Shown one piece after another: positions 48,155 through 49,796 of a DNA stretch of 49,796 bases. The stretch covers positions 1-49,796 of the forward strand of contig JAHKLZ010000005.1 of the NCBI GenBank assembly GCA_020854775.1, written 5' to 3'. Under the pieces are notes generated by a model that searched no databases, was not told the DNA's origin, and saw only the letters and a program-made list of their open reading frames with translations. Each line of letters starts with the position of its first letter. Positions within the stretch are counted from its first letter, which is position 1. The DNA comes from Candidatus Woesearchaeota archaeon (GTDB taxonomy: Archaea > Nanobdellota > Nanobdellia > Woesearchaeales > 21-14-0-10-32-9). Position numbers and translations under genes: made by a program.

Positions 48155-49510
48155 ATGACGTCTGAAGATAAGCCTAAAGTTAAAAAAACTGTTAAGAAAG
48201 TTTCTAAAGTGGTTAAGGATAAAATTAAAGATGTTAAAATTGTTAAGGACACTAAGAAAAGTGTTAATATTGTTAAGAATAAATCTGATTTTTTGCAGCC
48301 TTCTATTAATATTGGTTTGGTTGGTCACGTTGATCATGGTAAGACTACTTTGACTGAGCGTTTATCTGGTAAGTGGACTGATACTCATTCTGAGGAGATG
48401 AAGCGTGGTATCACTATTAAGCTTGGTTATGCTGATACTGTTTTTTATAAGTGTCCTAAGTGTGCTAAGTTCTTGGTTAAGGCTAAGTGTCATGATTGTG
48501 GTGGGGTTGATACTGAGGTTGTTAGGAAGGTTAGTTTTGTTGATGCGCCTGGTCACGAGTCTTTGATGGCTACTATGCTTGCTGGTACTACTGTTATGGA
48601 TGGTGCTATTTTGTTGGTTGCTGCTAATGAGGTTTGTCCTCAGCCTCAGACTCGTGAGCATTTGATGGCTTTGCAGATTTCTGGTATTAAGAATGTTATT
48701 ATTGCTCAGAATAAGATTGATTTGGTTGATGATGAGCGTGCTTTGAAAAATCATGTTCAGATTCGTGAATTTTTGAAAGGTACTGCTTATGAGGATGCTC
48801 CTATTATTCCTTTGAGTGCTCAGCACGGTGCTAATATTCATTTCTTGATTAGTGCTATTGAAGAGAGGATTCCTACGCCTGATAAGGATAAGGATTTGGA
48901 TCCTTTGTTTTTGATTGCTAGGTCTTTTGATGTTAATAAGCCAGGTAGTGGTCCTGAGAAGCTTACTGGTGGTATTCTTGGTGGTGCTTTGGTTCAGGGT
49001 TCTTTTAAGGTTGGTGATAAATTAGAGATTCGTCCTGGTCGTGTTCTTGAGGAGCATAATCAGTTGGTTACTAAGCCTTTATTTGCTCGTGTTGTTAGTA
49101 TTACTAGTGGTGGTAGCTCAGTTGATAGTATTAGTCCTGGTGGTTCTATTGGTGTTATGACTTCTCTTGATCCTAGTATTGTTAAGTCTGATAATCTTGT
49201 TGGTAACGTCGCAGGTTTTCCTGGTAAGTTGCCTCCTGTTTGGACTTTTTTGAAGTTGGAGATGAATCTTCTTAATAGGGTTGTGGGTAGTCAGCAAGAC
49301 TTGGAGGTTCAGCCTTTGCGTTCTGGTGAGGTTTTAATGCTTAATGTTAATTCTGCTGCTACTGTTGGTCAGGTTGTTGATCTTGGTAAGAATATTGCTT
49401 CTTTGCGTCTTCGTTTGCCTGTTTGTGCTGATGTTGGTGCTAGGGTTAGTGTTAGTCGTAAAGTTGGTAATAGGTTTAGGCTTATTGGTTTCGGTATTAT
49501 TAAGGAATAA
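48155..49510 (+). CDS. Translation initiation factor 2 subunit gamma
   Basis: About 451 residues; the usual length is ~410, the surplus being a Lys-rich N-terminal extension of ~45 residues (KPKVKKTVKKVSKVVKDK). G1 GLVGHVDHGKTTL, switch I region, zinc knuckle CPKC ... CHDCGG, G3 DAPGHE, and G4 NKIDL are present, followed by domains II and III. It binds initiator Met-tRNA in GTP form. ATG at 48155 replaces a TTG two codons earlier because it fits the TATA spacing. Standing apart from alpha. Confidence 0.95.
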   Translation: MTSEDKPKVKKTVKKVSKVVKDKIKDVKIVKDTKKSVNIVKNKSDFLQPSINIGLVGHVDHGKTTLTERLSGKWTDTHSEEMKRGITIKLGYADTVFYKCPKCAKFLVKAKCHDCGGVDTEVVRKVSFVDAPGHESLMATMLAGTTVMDGAILLVAANEVCPQPQTREHLMALQISGIKNVIIAQNKIDLVDDERALKNHVQIREFLKGTAYEDAPIIPLSAQHGANIHFLISAIEERIPTPDKDKDLDPLFLIARSFDVNKPGSGPEKLTGGILGGALVQGSFKVGDKLEIRPGRVLEEHNQLVTKPLFARVVSITSGGSSVDSISPGGSIGVMTSLDPSIVKSDNLVGNVAGFPGKLPPVWTFLKLEMNLLNRVVGSQQDLEVQPLRSGEVLMLNVNSAATVGQVVDLGKNIASLRLRLPVCADVGARVSVSRKVGNRFRLIGFGIIKE

Positions 49511-49596
49511 TTCTTTTGTGTAGGGGTTGAACACTTTCGGCAAATTTTCATGATTTTTCATAAAGTTTTTAATTGATTGTTTATTGTTCTTGTTGT

Positions 49597-49796
49597 ATGG
49601 TTAATAAAAAGCTTGTTGATTCAATTTTGGATAAGGTTTTGGTTGATATTATGCCTAGTTCTGATTCTTTGGTTGTTGTTAATGATTTTGTTAATGAGTT
49701 AAATGTTTTGCTTGAGAAAAAAAAGGTTGGTGCTGTCGCGGTTCTTGGTGGTAGTACCGCTAAGGGTACTTTTCTTAAGGATGATTTTGATGCTGA
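49597..49796 (+). CDS. cca: CCA-adding enzyme, archaeal class I (5' part)
   Basis: 66 codons to the window edge. The sequence VGAVAVLGGSTAKGTFLKDDFD, with GGS and KGT before an acidic pair, matches the nucleotidyltransferase motif of archaeal CCA-adding enzymes (GSxxKGTxLxxxxDxD). It adds CCA to tRNA 3' ends; the tRNA-Pro here lacks encoded CCA, consistent with need. Truncated by the window. Confidence 0.8.
   Translation, partial: MVNKKLVDSILDKVLVDIMPSSDSLVVVNDFVNELNVLLEKKKVGAVAVLGGSTAKGTFLKDDFDA

Overview
The window looks like an AT-rich archaeal chromosome, most likely from a DPANN lineage of the Woesearchaeota/Pacearchaeota kind. The domain is set by informational genes: ribosomal proteins S27e, L44e, L35Ae and L37Ae, translation factor aIF2 alpha and gamma, Nop10, RNA polymerase subunit RpoP, transcription factor TFS, prefoldin beta, Pcc1, archaeal LonB, type II methionine aminopeptidase and an archaeal CCA-adding enzyme (cut by the right edge). 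The DPANN placement is inference, from small gene size, many small membrane or coiled-coil proteins without familiar relatives, and a fermentative enzyme set. Throughout most of the window the + strand is rich in T (and G) whichever strand is coding, so + strand genes end codons in T/G and - strand genes in A/C.

Layout. 1-5063: PadR regulator, ABC ATPase, secreted COG1361-like protein and two FtsX/MacB-type permeases, one export operon. 5255-6598: phosphomannomutase/phosphoglucomutase. 6614-9784 (-): a thiol redox operon (membrane winged-helix protein, CcdA/DsbD-like membrane protein with a thioredoxin-fold domain, glutaredoxin, thioredoxin reductase, thioredoxin-like lipoprotein) behind two 18-bp palindromes. 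10036-14327: large GLUG/LamG surface protein and a second secreted protein. 14337-16383 (-): a bacterial-looking aspartyl-tRNA synthetase and a signal peptidase. 16592-20301: single-chain pyruvate:ferredoxin oxidoreductase plus ferredoxin. 20424-24816: translation/transcription genes. 24960-27870: nucleotide/pterin-related genes.

27871-29571 is the most unusual stretch. A XerA-type recombinase gene is surrounded by three ~21-bp iterons, four copies of a 16-bp motif in mirrored pairs, a 9-bp triple tandem repeat, and a 28-bp site that closely resembles a bacterial dif site. Beyond it lie a coiled-coil protein and two AAA+-like ATPases (29572-33523), a TrmB regulator, two related membrane-anchored small proteins, and membrane/coiled-coil proteins of unknown role.

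37052-43722 holds L35Ae, LonB, a DHH/RecJ-like protein with an OB fold, a gene split by one in-frame stop, a small MscS-like protein, the UPF0147-prefoldin-Pcc1-RpoP-L37Ae cluster, and a tRNA-Pro with a 28-nt intron in its T-loop. 43806-48033 (-) encodes a trimeric [FeFe] hydrogenase (HydC, HydB, HydA), with a candidate structured RNA between hydB and hydA. aIF2 gamma and the start of cca close the window.

Together, the fused pyruvate oxidoreductase, ferredoxin and HydABC predict fermentative oxidation of pyruvate with electrons from ferredoxin and NADH released as H2. The thiol operon would carry reducing power from NADPH across the membrane.
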